Below are positions 15,830 to 25,172 of a stretch of DNA of 64,000 nt, piece after piece (positions within the stretch are counted from its first letter, which is position 1; each line of letters starts with the position of its first letter). The DNA is taken from NCBI GenBank assembly GCA_013141455.1, contig JABFQW010000018.1:1-64000 (forward strand), in the 5' to 3' direction. The stretch is from Bacteroidales bacterium (GTDB lineage Bacteria; Bacteroidota; Bacteroidia; Bacteroidales; F082). The notes below the pieces were generated by a model. The model was not told the origin of the DNA. It saw nothing but the letters and a program-made list of their open reading frames with translations, and did no database searches. A program made the position numbers and the translations under genes.

Positions 15830-17443
15830 ATGTCCTTTATTATTGTGTTAAAAAAGGGATTACTTTTGCTTGAAAATTCCAATTGTATGCTCCTTTTAAA
15901 CGGATATAACTTAACCTCTAAAGAACTATATAATCTATCAATAAACGACACAAAAATCGGAATATCCGAAGAAGCCTCTGAAAAAGTCAGTAAAAGTTTT
16001 GATTTTTTAAAGTCAGTATATTCTGAACTGAATCTGTATGGAATTAATACAGGTTTGGGTCCAATGGCTCAAGTTCGTATCAGTGACGACAAACTGGTGG
16101 AACTTCAATATAATCTGGTGCGCAGTCATACTTCTGGATTCCCGAATTACATTGATAGTTTTAACTGTAAAGCTGTATTTGTTACAAGGTTGAATTCGCT
16201 GATTAGGGGTCATTCTTCAGTTAGTATTGATCTAGTGAATCACATGGTTTGTATGTATAATAATGAAATTATACCGTGTATTCCAATTCATGGTGGAGTA
16301 GGAGCAAGTGGCGATCTGGTCCAATTGGCGCATCTTGCATTAGCCATTATTGGTGAAGGGACGGTTTATTTTAAAGGTCAGCAAATACCGGCATCAGAGG
16401 CATATACTACAACTGGAATTCAGCCGTCAAAGTTGGTTTTGCGCGAAGGTTTGGCACTGATTAATGGCACTTCCGCCATGACTGGAGTTGGTGCTCTGAA
16501 TATTGTTAATGCTACCACGGCATTAGAGTGGATGTTAATATTTTCTGTAATGATAAATGAAGTAATGGAGGCATTCGACGATCATTTGTCTGCTGAACTT
16601 AATGCAGCGAAAAAGCATTCCGGACAGAAAGAAATTGCAAGGCTTGCCCGCGAAATACTTAAAGGATCAAAGCTGATACGGGTTCGGAACAATCATTGGG
16701 ACAAAGAAAAATCTGATAATTTCTTCAAGGAAAAAGTACAGGAATATTACTCTTTACGGTGTATTCCACAGATATTAGGACCTGTATTTGATACTCTTTC
16801 TTATGCAGCCAATGTAATCGAAAACGAACTGAATTCAACCAGCGATAATCCAATTATTAATTTTGAATCGGAAAATATTTTCCATGGAGGCAATTTTCAT
16901 GGAGATTATATTTCGCTTGAAATGGATAAGTTAAAACTCGTGATGACACGACTGAGTATGCTTTCGGAAAGGCAATTAAATTACCTCCTGAACAATAGAC
17001 TTAACGGGAAATTACCTTCGTTCATAAATCTTCAAATATTAGGTCTTAATTTCGGTTTACAAGGTTTACAGTTTACAGCTACATCTACCACTTCTGAAAA
17101 TCAGACTCTATCAACTTCATCATATATTCACAGTATTTCGAGTAATAACGATAACCAGGATATAGTAAGTATGGGTTTTAATTCAGCCTGTATTGCTGCC
17201 CGTATTATCGAAAATGCTTTTGAAGTAATTACTATTGAGGCTATTGCTGTTCTCCAGGCAGTTGATGCACTTAACCTAAAAGATCGACTTTCAGAGTATA
17301 ACCTCAACGTATATGACGAACTGAGAAAGGTATTTCCAGCTATTACGGATGATAGATCTACCAGTCATGAACTTGAAGCAATGAAAAATCACCTGAAAAG
17401 AAATGGAAAAGGATTTATAGTGTTTAATACTTCAACAAATTAA
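15830..17443 (+). CDS. Aromatic amino acid (tyrosine) ammonia-lyase, aryl polyene starter supply
   Basis: A MIO-type lyase of the HAL/PAL/TAL family, 537 residues. The prosthetic-group triad Ala159-Ser160-Gly161 lies in GGVGASGDLVQLAHLAL. Also visible are GINTGLGPMAQ with the conserved Tyr before it, LINGTSAMTG, FKEKVQEYYSLRCIPQ, SDNPI and NFHGDYISLEMDK. The overall pattern is very close to the flavobacterial tyrosine ammonia-lyases found in flexirubin clusters, which make 4-coumarate from tyrosine. It is the first gene of the cluster, 43 bp before fabG. An alternative start is the ATG at 15887 (MLLLNGYNLTSKEL), which fits the family length better. Substrate preference for Tyr is inferred from context and resemblance. 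Confidence 0.88.
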   Translation: MSFIIVLKKGLLLLENSNCMLLLNGYNLTSKELYNLSINDTKIGISEEASEKVSKSFDFLKSVYSELNLYGINTGLGPMAQVRISDDKLVELQYNLVRSHTSGFPNYIDSFNCKAVFVTRLNSLIRGHSSVSIDLVNHMVCMYNNEIIPCIPIHGGVGASGDLVQLAHLALAIIGEGTVYFKGQQIPASEAYTTTGIQPSKLVLREGLALINGTSAMTGVGALNIVNATTALEWMLIFSVMINEVMEAFDDHLSAELNAAKKHSGQKEIARLAREILKGSKLIRVRNNHWDKEKSDNFFKEKVQEYYSLRCIPQILGPVFDTLSYAANVIENELNSTSDNPIINFESENIFHGGNFHGDYISLEMDKLKLVMTRLSMLSERQLNYLLNNRLNGKLPSFINLQILGLNFGLQGLQFTATSTTSENQTLSTSSYIHSISSNNDNQDIVSMGFNSACIAARIIENAFEVITIEAIAVLQAVDALNLKDRLSEYNLNVYDELRKVFPAITDDRSTSHELEAMKNHLKRNGKGFIVFNTSTN

Positions 17444-17486
17444 TAGAAGGGCTTTCTTAGTACCAAAAATATTAAAATTGAAATAG

Positions 17487-18212
17487 ATGAAATACGCAAT
17501 AGTTACAGGAGGATCAAGAGGTATTGGTAAAGCAATAGCACATAAATTATCAACACTTGGGTATCATATTCTCATAAATTATCAATCGAATGATATTGAG
17601 GCTTTAAAAACAAAAAACGAAATTGAATCAGCTGGTGGCAAAGCTACAATATTGAAATTTGATGTGTCGAATAAACAGGATGTTGAGGACTCTTTGACAG
17701 GTTGGTTAAACCATAATCCAGATGCATACGTCGAGATCCTTGTAAATAATGCCGGTATAAGGGATGATGTTTTAATGATGTGGATGACTGACAAGCAATG
17801 GGACAATGTTATCGATACAAACTTAAACAGCTTTTTCTATGTTACCCGCACTATATTGAACAAAATGCTGATGCAGAAATATGGCAGGATTATTAATATG
17901 GTTTCATTATCAGGACTCCGCGGACTTCCGGGGCAAATGAATTATTCAGCAGCCAAATCAGGAGTTATAGGTGCAACCAAAGTGCTCGCACAGGAAGTAG
18001 CACGACGTGGAATAACTGTAAATGCTATTGCTCCGGGATTTATAAAAACCGATATGACGAAAGATTTGAACGAAAAAGAATTGAAAGCAATGATTCCCAT
18101 TCAACGATTCGGAACTCCGGAAGAAGTTGCAGAGTTAACAGCCTTTATCGCATCCGAAAAAGCTTCATATATTACTGGTCAGACTATTTCAATTAATGGT
18201 GGAATATATTAA
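17487..18212 (+). CDS. 3-oxoacyl-ACP reductase (FabG-like ketoreductase)
   Basis: Short-chain dehydrogenase of 241 residues. Cofactor loop TGGSRGIGKAI at 7-17, NNAG at 87-90, catalytic Ser140/Ser142, Tyr153 and Lys157 in SLSGLRGLPGQMNYSAAKSG, and the C-terminal SYITGQTISINGGIY typical of FabG. It reduces the 3-keto group after each condensation, here most likely on the growing polyene chain (the role of ApeQ in the characterised aryl polyene system). It lies 15 bp before the ketosynthase gene. Confidence 0.9.
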   Translation: MKYAIVTGGSRGIGKAIAHKLSTLGYHILINYQSNDIEALKTKNEIESAGGKATILKFDVSNKQDVEDSLTGWLNHNPDAYVEILVNNAGIRDDVLMMWMTDKQWDNVIDTNLNSFFYVTRTILNKMLMQKYGRIINMVSLSGLRGLPGQMNYSAAKSGVIGATKVLAQEVARRGITVNAIAPGFIKTDMTKDLNEKELKAMIPIQRFGTPEEVAELTAFIASEKASYITGQTISINGGIY

Positions 18213-18227
18213 GAAAGGGTAAAAATT

Positions 18228-19457
18228 ATGTTAAACAGGGTAGTTATTACAGGCATTGGCATCTATTCATGCATTGGTAAAAACCTGGCTGAAACAACCC
18301 AATCGTTGTACCAGGGTAAGTCGGGAATAATATTAGATAAGGTGCGAAAAAACTACGGTTACCGCTCGGGATTAACAGGTTTTGTTGATAGCCCTAATCT
18401 GAAAGGTGTTCTTGATCGCAGATCTAGAATTATGTTGCCCGAACAGGGCGAATTTGCTTTCATGTCAACGGATGAAGCATTGAAAGTTGCCGGCATCGAC
18501 CAGGATTTTATTGATAAAAGCAATATTGGAATACTTTTCGGTAATGATAGTTCAGCACAAGCGGTGATTTCGGCTAATGATATTATTCGCGAAAAACGAG
18601 ACACTGTTATGGTGGGTTCGGGTTCGGTATTTCAAACCATGAATTCAACCGTGACGATGAATTTATCTACCATATTCAGACTCAAGGGAATTAACTTTAC
18701 TGTAAGTGCAGCTTGTTCAAGTGGTTCACATTCCATCGGGCTTGGCTATATGTTTATTAAACACGGGTACCAGGATTGTATAATTTGTGGAGGGGCACAG
18801 GAAATCAATCTTTATTCCATGGGTAATTTTGATGCGCTCGGAGCATTTTCAATTCGTGAAGATGCACCACAAAAAGCATCCAGGCCTTTTGACCGTGATC
18901 GGGACGGACTGGTACCGAGCGGTGGTGCGGCAACAGTGATACTCGAAAGCCTGGATCATGCCCTTCGTCGTGGAGCCACAATTCTGGGCGAAGTAATTGG
19001 ATATGGATTTTCATCGAATGGAGCGCATATATCAAATCCTACGGTCGAAGGGCCACAAAAAGCGCTGGAAATGGCGCTTATGCAATCAGAACTTAATATA
19101 GAAGAAATTGATTACATCAATGCGCATGCAACATCTACACTTGCAGGAGATGCATCTGAGGCAAAGGCAATTTTCAATGTTTTCGGTAAACCCGGCCCTT
19201 ATGTGTCGTCAACAAAATCAATGACTGGCCACGAATGCTGGATGGCCGGGGCGAGCGAAATAGTCTATTCTATGCTTATGATGCAAAACGGATTTATCGC
19301 TCCAAATATTAACTTTGATAATCCGGATGAGGATTCAGCAAAATTGAATATCTTAGCAGAAACAAAAGAAACAAAAATAGACTGCTTTTTATCAAACTCC
19401 TTTGGGTTTGGAGGTACTAATTCATCCCTGATTGTCAAGAAATGGGAAAATAAATAA
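18228..19457 (+). CDS. Beta-ketoacyl-ACP synthase (FabF type), ketosynthase 1
   Basis: A 409-residue KAS I/II-type condensing enzyme. The Cys-His-His triad is complete: Cys near 163 in VSAACSSGSHSIG, His in INAHATSTLAGD and His in KSMTGHECWMAG; the C-terminus has FGFGGTNSSLI. It extends or primes the polyene chain on an ACP. An ACP gene follows by 11 bp. One of three complete ketosynthases in the cluster; which of them primes and which extends cannot be decided from sequence alone. Confidence 0.9.
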   Translation: MLNRVVITGIGIYSCIGKNLAETTQSLYQGKSGIILDKVRKNYGYRSGLTGFVDSPNLKGVLDRRSRIMLPEQGEFAFMSTDEALKVAGIDQDFIDKSNIGILFGNDSSAQAVISANDIIREKRDTVMVGSGSVFQTMNSTVTMNLSTIFRLKGINFTVSAACSSGSHSIGLGYMFIKHGYQDCIICGGAQEINLYSMGNFDALGAFSIREDAPQKASRPFDRDRDGLVPSGGAATVILESLDHALRRGATILGEVIGYGFSSNGAHISNPTVEGPQKALEMALMQSELNIEEIDYINAHATSTLAGDASEAKAIFNVFGKPGPYVSSTKSMTGHECWMAGASEIVYSMLMMQNGFIAPNINFDNPDEDSAKLNILAETKETKIDCFLSNSFGFGGTNSSLIVKKWENK

Positions 19458-19468
19458 ACGATCAAGTC

Positions 19469-19735
19469 ATGACACAAAATGAAATTGCAGAGAAAATAAT
19501 ACCTTTTCTTGTTGAAGAATTTGAAATTGAAAGAGAGTTAATAAGTCCAGAAGCTAATTTACGTGATACACTGCAGCTTGATAGCCTGGATTATGTTGAT
19601 CTTGTTGTAGTGATAGAAAGCAATTTTGGATTTAAAGTAAAGCAAGGTGATTTTCAAAATATAGCCACTTTCCAGGATTTTTATAGCTACGTTCAAGAAA
19701 AATTAAATGCTTTGGAAGAAGCCTCTAATATTTAG
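19469..19735 (+). CDS. Acyl carrier protein 1
   Basis: An 88-residue acidic ACP. Ser39 in LQLDSLDYVDLVV is the phosphopantetheine site (DSL motif). Helix II (DSLDYVDLVVVIESNFGF) is typical. It carries the growing aryl polyene or the malonyl extender, together with ACP2 at 25173. It sits directly after ketosynthase 1. Confidence 0.9.
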   Translation: MTQNEIAEKIIPFLVEEFEIERELISPEANLRDTLQLDSLDYVDLVVVIESNFGFKVKQGDFQNIATFQDFYSYVQEKLNALEEASNI

Positions 19736-19739
19736 TTTA

Positions 19740-19870
19740 AATAATGAGTCCCCTCCGAAAAGCAAAATATTGCCACAAAAGCACAAAAACACCAAATTTC
19801 ACCAATGGTAAAACACTGATTGTGAGTGTTTGGAGCATTTTGGAGATTTGGAGTATTCGTGGCATTTCTT
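19740..19870. repeat. Degenerate intergenic inverted repeat
   Basis: A left half (TTGCCACAAAAGCACAAAAACACC) and a right half (GGAGATTTGGAGTATTCGTGGC) read as imperfect inverted copies of the GCCACxAAxxCACxAAxxCACC repeat common between Bacteroidota genes. This is the only sizeable gap inside the tightly packed first part of the cluster. Confidence 0.45.
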
Positions 19871-19900
19871 TTTTTAACAGTTTTCGGAGTGAGCTCAATA

Positions 19901-20785
19901 ATGAATGACAAAAGCTGGACCGGGAGATCGAAGGGTGGGAAGACTGGATACCAGATTTTTGTCTTTCTGTTAAAACACGCAGGATTAAGAACTGCATATG
20001 TTTTACTCCGGTTTGTTGCATTTTATTATTTTGTTACACCACGTAGCTCTACCCGATACAGCTATCAGTTTTTCAGAAAAATTGGCTTCGGAAAACCGAA
20101 AAGTATTATAAGCCTTTATCGCAATTACTATGTATTCGGTCAAAGTCTGGTCGATAAAATTTCTGCGATGGCTGGATTTGGTGACAGGTTCAGCTTCTAT
20201 TTCGAAGGGGAAGTAAACTTACATCAGATGGTGAAAAACGGCAAAGGTGGCATTTTACTCAGTGCTCATGCGGGTAATTGGGAAATAGCTGGTCATTACC
20301 TCGACAGGCTCAACACTACTGTAAATATTGTGATGTACGACGCTGAATACGAAAGCATTAAAAACTACCTACAACGGGTCACCGGGAAACGGAAAGCCAA
20401 TATCATCACAATCAGGAATGATATGTCACATGTTTACCAGATAATGGAGGCATTGAATAAAAACGAGCTTATTTGTATGCATGCCGACAGATTACTGAAC
20501 CGAACTCAGCGTACAATTTCCAGGCCTTTCCTTGGAGAAGATGCCTTGTTCCCTTACAGTATTTTTAAGATGATCAATACATTTGGTGTTCCTGTTAGCT
20601 TTGTTTATGCATTCAGGGAGCCCGGGTTTCATTATCATTTTTATGCTACAGAGGCTTTTGTATATAGTGGTAAGCAGGATGTTTCATTGGATGAAATCAG
20701 TAGGGATTATGTAATGGAACTTGAAAGAAAAGTGAGGCAATATCCATTACAATGGTTTAATTACTTTAATTTCTGGGAGAAATAG
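19901..20785 (+). CDS. LpxL/HtrB-type lysophospholipid acyltransferase
   Basis: A 294-residue membrane-associated acyltransferase of the lipid A biosynthesis (LpxL/LpxM) fold. Catalytic motif SAHAGNWEIAGHYL (HxxxxE) near residue 125, MHADRLLNRTQRTISRPFLG as the second block. Homologues occur in aryl polyene and flexirubin clusters, where they are thought to help place the polyene on a membrane lipid. I chose ATG 19901 (MNDKSWTGRSKGGKTGYQIF), preceded by GGAGTGAG; the GTG at 19826 would add 25 residues that fall inside the upstream repeat. Confidence 0.82.
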   Translation: MNDKSWTGRSKGGKTGYQIFVFLLKHAGLRTAYVLLRFVAFYYFVTPRSSTRYSYQFFRKIGFGKPKSIISLYRNYYVFGQSLVDKISAMAGFGDRFSFYFEGEVNLHQMVKNGKGGILLSAHAGNWEIAGHYLDRLNTTVNIVMYDAEYESIKNYLQRVTGKRKANIITIRNDMSHVYQIMEALNKNELICMHADRLLNRTQRTISRPFLGEDALFPYSIFKMINTFGVPVSFVYAFREPGFHYHFYATEAFVYSGKQDVSLDEISRDYVMELERKVRQYPLQWFNYFNFWEK

Positions 20786-20789
20786 CCGA

Positions 20790-21212
20790 ATGAATGAAAC
20801 CCATCTTGATATACAGGAATATATTCCACAGCGCCCGCCAATTGTAATGATCGATAGGATAGCTGAGATCGGTGAAACAAGAATTAATTGTATGTTCATG
20901 GTAAAAAATGATAATATATTTGTTAGTGAAAATAAATTGCTTGAACCAGGGATAGTCGAAAATATAGCTCAGACAATAGCCGCAGGTGCCGGTTACAGGG
21001 CAAAAGAGAAAAATGAAAATGTAAAACTCGGTTACATTGCAGCCATCAAAAACCTGAATATCTATAAACTTCCGGAAGTTGGTGATGTTTTAAATACAAG
21101 TGTTGAGTTAGTTAATGAAGTTTTCAGTGTTACTATTGTTCAGGCGGAAGTATTTTGCGGAAGTACAAGAATTGCGGACTGTGAAATGAGGATATTTATT
21201 GAAGAAAATTAA
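20790..21212 (+). CDS. Hot-dog dehydratase-like protein 1 (keeps Glu, lacks His)
   Basis: A 140-residue hot-dog protein of the FabA/FabZ/ApeI type. The start YIPQRPPIVMIDRI corresponds to the FabZ segment LPHRxPxLLVDRV. The active-site helix retains Glu57 in VENIAQTIAAGAGY, but the GHFPG loop that carries the catalytic His in FabZ is replaced by FVSENKLLEPG. FabZ-type active sites combine His of one subunit with Glu of the other, so this subunit is expected to work with the second dehydratase at 29642, which has the opposite loss. It should remove water from 3-hydroxyacyl-ACP to give the conjugated trans double bonds. Confidence 0.8.
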   Translation: MNETHLDIQEYIPQRPPIVMIDRIAEIGETRINCMFMVKNDNIFVSENKLLEPGIVENIAQTIAAGAGYRAKEKNENVKLGYIAAIKNLNIYKLPEVGDVLNTSVELVNEVFSVTIVQAEVFCGSTRIADCEMRIFIEEN

Positions 21213-21261
21213 AAGTTCATCGTCTTATTAGAAATCAATAATTTAAATTAAAACAAAAATC

Positions 21262-21903
21262 ATGAAACCACATCTGATAATGATTTTAGCTTTAGCTTTT
21301 ATCACAGTTGCAACAATTGAGTCGAAAGCACAGTCACCCGCTGATGTATTAAAACGAGGAAGCAATGTAACCTTTTTTGGTGTTGACTTTTCAAAGTGTA
21401 AAGGAGTGGCCTTAGGTGTGTCTGCCGAAGAAATGAGGGATAATTATTTTCCGGCAATCAATACCTTGCTCATGGTAGAACAAAATAAATTCGACATTCG
21501 GAAATATCTAATGAAATCGGATGTGATTAATACGCTTTATGATGTTAACAAAGGGAATCAAACCTTAGATGTAGCCAATTTTGATGTTTATTCCATAAAG
21601 GAAGTTAAACCATTAAGTGAAGATACTATTGCCAAAATGATTGAACAGTATGATTTGAAAGATAAAACAGGAGATGGACTTGTTTTTATAGCCGAATCAC
21701 TCGATAAAACAGGGAATTTTGGGACTTATTATCTCGTTTACTTCACAATGCCAGAAGGGAAAGTAATTGTTTCAGAAAAAGTATCCGGGAAACCACAGGG
21801 ATTTGGAGTACGAAACTACTGGGCATACACAATTTATGATATTCTCAAGTCTGATTTGCAGGAAAGGCTGGAGTTGATTCATCTATCTAAAAATAGAAAA
21901 TAG
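21262..21903 (+). CDS. Exported protein of unknown function within the aryl polyene cluster
   Basis: A 213-residue protein with a cleavable signal peptide (LIMILALAFITVATIESKAQ, cleavage after the Ala of SKAQ or nearby). The mature part has no Cys-rich, catalytic or repeat motif that I recognise. It contains TFFGVDFSKCKGVAL near the start, GDGLVFIAESLDKTGNFGTYYLVYF in the middle, and charged ends. Flanking genes are the dehydratase and the thioesterase, 4 bp before the latter, so it belongs to the operon. A periplasmic role in pigment trafficking is possible but only inferred from position. Confidence 0.7.
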   Translation: MKPHLIMILALAFITVATIESKAQSPADVLKRGSNVTFFGVDFSKCKGVALGVSAEEMRDNYFPAINTLLMVEQNKFDIRKYLMKSDVINTLYDVNKGNQTLDVANFDVYSIKEVKPLSEDTIAKMIEQYDLKDKTGDGLVFIAESLDKTGNFGTYYLVYFTMPEGKVIVSEKVSGKPQGFGVRNYWAYTIYDILKSDLQERLELIHLSKNRK

Positions 21904-21907
21904 CCTT

Positions 21908-22330
21908 ATGCCAATTCTTTCGGAGAAAGTAGCAATAAACATACGTTTCAGTGAAGTTGATTCCCTGTTAATCGTTTGGCATGGTCATTATCTCAAATAT
22001 TTTGAGGATGCCCGCGAAGCTTTTGGCAGGAAATATGGTTTAGGTTATCTCGAAATGTATGAGCATGGTTATGTTACCCCGATCGTAAATATCCATTGCA
22101 ATTATAAGGCTCCATTAACTTATAGCGATTCGGCAATTGCGGAAGTAACCTTTCTCGATTCCAAGGCTGCAAAGATTGAAATGGAATATAAAATTACAAA
22201 TGCCAACACAGGTTTATTATTGGCAACAGGATATTCCACACAAGTTTTCCTCGACAGGAAAAAGTCTGAACTTCAGCTTATTATTCCTGATTTTTTTGCG
22301 AAATGGAAAGAAAAATGGGGGATTGAGTAA
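21908..22330 (+). CDS. Acyl-CoA/ACP thioesterase (4-hydroxybenzoyl-CoA thioesterase family)
   Basis: A 140-residue hot-dog thioesterase. The N-terminal motif RFSEVDSLLIVWHGHYLKYFEDARE has the conserved Asp and the following aromatic/His pattern of the YbgC/4HBT group. Aryl polyene clusters carry such an enzyme (ApeK type), thought to release or proof-read ACP-bound chains. The stop overlaps the next ketosynthase start by one base. Confidence 0.83.
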   Translation: MPILSEKVAINIRFSEVDSLLIVWHGHYLKYFEDAREAFGRKYGLGYLEMYEHGYVTPIVNIHCNYKAPLTYSDSAIAEVTFLDSKAAKIEMEYKITNANTGLLLATGYSTQVFLDRKKSELQLIIPDFFAKWKEKWGIE

Positions 22331-23469
22331 TGAAGAATGTCTGGATAACTGGTGACGCTTTGGTTACTCCTCTTGGATTTTCGTCGGGAGAGAATTTTGC
22401 TAATCTGCTTCAGGGTAAAAGTGGATTAAAAGAAATTATGTCACCAGTCTCCGGGTTTTCTACCTGGGCATCATTTCTTTCCGAAAGACAACAAAAAAAA
22501 CTTGATGAAATGACACCGCCGGTTTTTGAAACCAGGTTTGAAAAATTATTATTCCTGCCCTTAAAACAAATAATCGAAGAAGGTAATATTGATCCTCGCT
22601 CTTCAAAAACTCTTTTTATATTCGCTTCCACCAAGGGGAACATAGAACTGATCGGAAATGAAAATGTGAAACCTGAACAGTTGAGCCTTTATGTTTCGGT
22701 ATTAAAAATAAGCCGTTATTTCGGAAATCCAAACAAACCGATAATGATTTCAAATGCATGTATTTCAGGTCTTGTCGTGCAAATTACTGCCATGAAATTA
22801 CTTGAAAATGGCGAATATGATACGATACTAATTGCCGGAGCTGATACAGTAAATCCATTTATCCTCGAAGGATTCAATTCTTTACTGGCTTTGAGTCCTG
22901 AACCATGCCGTCCTTTCGACCGCGACAGGCAAGGCATCAATATTGGCGAAGGTGGCGCCGCAATAATGCTGACCACGAAGAAACCAGAAAACGGAATTCA
23001 AAGTTTGATTGAAATCAAAGGCGGAGCAATTACTAATGATGCCAATCATATATCCGGCCCTTCACGTACAGGTAAGGAATTGGCCAAAGCAGCTGAACTG
23101 GCTTTGAATCAATCTGGAATTGTTTCGGGCGATATTGACTTTGTTTCGGCTCATGGTACAGCAACTTTGTACAATGATGAAATGGAAGCCAAAGCACTTA
23201 CAATAAGCGGTCTTTCTGAAAAGCCTACTCATAGTTTGAAAGGCTATTTTGGTCATACATTAGGTGCAGCAGGTCTTATCGAAAGCATCATTTGCATTCA
23301 TTCAATCCGCAATAATGTGATAATAGCTTCAAAAGGATTTGAAAATGCCGGCACGCTGGATCATATAAATATAGTCACCGAAAATCAATATCAACCACTT
23401 TCCACTTGCATTAAAACAATGGCTGGATTTGGCGGGTGTAACGCGGCAATTTGCTATTCAAAATCATGA
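22330..23469 (+). CDS. Beta-ketoacyl-ACP synthase, ketosynthase 2
   Basis: A 379-residue condensing enzyme, shorter than FabF but with the full triad: Cys in MISNACISGLVVQI (near 144), His in SAHGTATLYND and His in GYFGHTLGAAG. The N-terminus starts directly at MKNVWITGDALVTPLG. It differs strongly from ketosynthases 1 and 3, so it is not a recent duplicate. It overlaps the methyltransferase start by 4 bp (ATGA). Confidence 0.87.
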   Translation: MKNVWITGDALVTPLGFSSGENFANLLQGKSGLKEIMSPVSGFSTWASFLSERQQKKLDEMTPPVFETRFEKLLFLPLKQIIEEGNIDPRSSKTLFIFASTKGNIELIGNENVKPEQLSLYVSVLKISRYFGNPNKPIMISNACISGLVVQITAMKLLENGEYDTILIAGADTVNPFILEGFNSLLALSPEPCRPFDRDRQGINIGEGGAAIMLTTKKPENGIQSLIEIKGGAITNDANHISGPSRTGKELAKAAELALNQSGIVSGDIDFVSAHGTATLYNDEMEAKALTISGLSEKPTHSLKGYFGHTLGAAGLIESIICIHSIRNNVIIASKGFENAGTLDHINIVTENQYQPLSTCIKTMAGFGGCNAAICYSKS

Positions 23470-24551
23470 CAATGAAATTCTATAACGAAGATAAATCAAC
23501 GGCCTTAGAGGCGATGGAAAAGGCACAATGGCTTGCTTTTGCTCCTGTTGTTTTTCAGGCATCGCGGGCACTTCGCAACCTGGGAATTCTTGCTGCCATC
23601 GAACAAAGTCGGATGTTGGGAATGACTGCCGGTGAAATTGAACAGGAATGTAAACTCAGCCATTACGGAGCTCGTGTGCTATGCGAATCCGGGTTGGCAA
23701 TAGGATTGTTATACATTAAAAACGAAAAATATTTCCTTACAAAAACGGCAAGTTTCTTTATCAATGATAAACTTACCGAAGCCAACAGTGACTTTATCAA
23801 TGATATTTGTTACCAGGGACTTTTTGATCTCGAGAAATCAATAGTTACAGGTAAACCAGAAGGACTTAAAACATTTGGCGATTGGCCTACTGTGTACCAG
23901 GCTTTGGCTGAATTGCCTGCACAAGTGCAGGAAAGCTGGTTTAAATTTGATCATTATTATTCTGATCAGGCTTTCGACGGGGTAATTCCGCTGGTATTCG
24001 CCCGATCGCCAAAAAATATACTCGATATTGGTGGCAACACCGGGAAATTTGCGTTCCAGTGTTTGTCTTATTCTCCTGAAGTAAAAGTATCTATCATGGA
24101 TCTTCCTGGCCAGTTGAATATGGCGAAGCGTGCAGCTTTTGAAAACGGAAATGAAAATCGGATGAGTTTTATCGAAGCAAATATTTTGGACGAAAACCAG
24201 TATATACCTTCAGGATTCGAGGTTATTTGGATGAGCCAGTTTCTGGATTGCTTTTCGGACGAACAAATTATATCCATTCTGAAACGCTGTGTCAATGCTA
24301 TGAACGATAATGATCGGGTATGTATTCTTGAACCATTCTGGGACAGGCAGCGGTTTAAAGCATCGGCATTTTCGCTACAGATGACTTCACTCTATTTTAC
24401 CAACATTGCTAACGGCAATAGCCAGATGTACCATTCTGAAGTGTTTGCAGGATTTGTAAAAGAAGCCGGGCTCGAAACAGTGTCCATGCACGATGGAATT
24501 GGTATTTGTCATACTTTACTTGTTTGCAGAAAGCAACAATCGGGGAAATAA
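23466..24551 (+). CDS. SAM-dependent O-methyltransferase
   Basis: A 361-residue class I methyltransferase with an N-terminal winged-helix dimerisation region (about 20-110) and a Rossmann SAM site, ILDIGGNTGKFAFQ near 180, then DLPGQ and the acidic segment IWMSQFLDCFSDEQ. The layout is that of plant-type and bacterial small-molecule O-methyltransferases. It may methylate the phenolic hydroxyl or ring of the aryl head group, as in methylated aryl polyenes. ATG 23466 overlaps the previous stop; ATG 23472 is an equally close alternative. Confidence 0.83.
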   Translation: MTMKFYNEDKSTALEAMEKAQWLAFAPVVFQASRALRNLGILAAIEQSRMLGMTAGEIEQECKLSHYGARVLCESGLAIGLLYIKNEKYFLTKTASFFINDKLTEANSDFINDICYQGLFDLEKSIVTGKPEGLKTFGDWPTVYQALAELPAQVQESWFKFDHYYSDQAFDGVIPLVFARSPKNILDIGGNTGKFAFQCLSYSPEVKVSIMDLPGQLNMAKRAAFENGNENRMSFIEANILDENQYIPSGFEVIWMSQFLDCFSDEQIISILKRCVNAMNDNDRVCILEPFWDRQRFKASAFSLQMTSLYFTNIANGNSQMYHSEVFAGFVKEAGLETVSMHDGIGICHTLLVCRKQQSGK

Positions 24552-25162
24552 TGAAAAAATTCATAACCGGCTTTTGTCAATTGAAAAATGGAAAGTTTTT
24601 CCTGAACGGGAAAAATCTTTTTGAAGCTGATATTCCGATTGATGAGTTTTTACAACAGATAGTTACTAAATTTGAAGTAAAGCATCCACGATTTGGGAAA
24701 ATGGATCGATTGTCGAAGCTGGGATATACCTGTGCCGATATTCTACTTCAGTCTCTTGGGAATTTCAAACAACATCAACCATATGAAGTAAGCCTTGTTT
24801 TTGCAAATTCTTCATCAAGTCTCGATACTGATTTCAGGTTTCAGAAAACACTGGAATCCATAGCCAGCCCTGCTTTATTTGTGTACACACTTCCTAATAT
24901 TATGCTGGCTGAAATTTGTATTAAAAACGGATTTAAAGGTGAGAATCTTTTCCTGATTTCTGATGTTCCTGAAGCAAACCTGTTTTATGAGCCGATAAAC
25001 CAGCTGTTTATACAACAGACAACCAAAGCTTGCCTGGCTGGATGGGTGGAGATACTTGGTGAAAGTTATAGTTGCACTATATTTACCGTCGAAATGCCTG
25101 AGTACAAAAAAGAATACCAAATAGAATTTAACTACACAAACATAAATAGACTTTTTGAGTAA
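24551..25162 (+). CDS. Degenerate half-length ketosynthase-like protein
   Basis: A 203-residue protein that looks like the N-terminal thiolase half of a KAS. Segments such as LSKLGYTCADILLQSLGNF, VSLVFANSSSSLDTDFRFQKTL and SPALFVYTLPNIMLAEICIKNGFKGEN align in style with the KAS core, but there is no active-site Cys and no C-terminal half with the two His. Similar short proteins accompany aryl polyene ketosynthases in Bacteroidota. A structural or chain-length role as partner of a ketosynthase is likely but not shown. Start at ATG 24551 overlaps the methyltransferase stop (TAATG). Confidence 0.7.
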   Translation: MKKFITGFCQLKNGKFFLNGKNLFEADIPIDEFLQQIVTKFEVKHPRFGKMDRLSKLGYTCADILLQSLGNFKQHQPYEVSLVFANSSSSLDTDFRFQKTLESIASPALFVYTLPNIMLAEICIKNGFKGENLFLISDVPEANLFYEPINQLFIQQTTKACLAGWVEILGESYSCTIFTVEMPEYKKEYQIEFNYTNINRLFE

Positions 25163-25172
25163 TTTTAATGAT

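Noticed and set aside
19737-20021. A 94-codon minus-strand frame over the gap before the LpxL-like gene
   Set aside because: Overlaps the intergenic repeat and the start of a conserved gene; sequence has no recognisable pattern.
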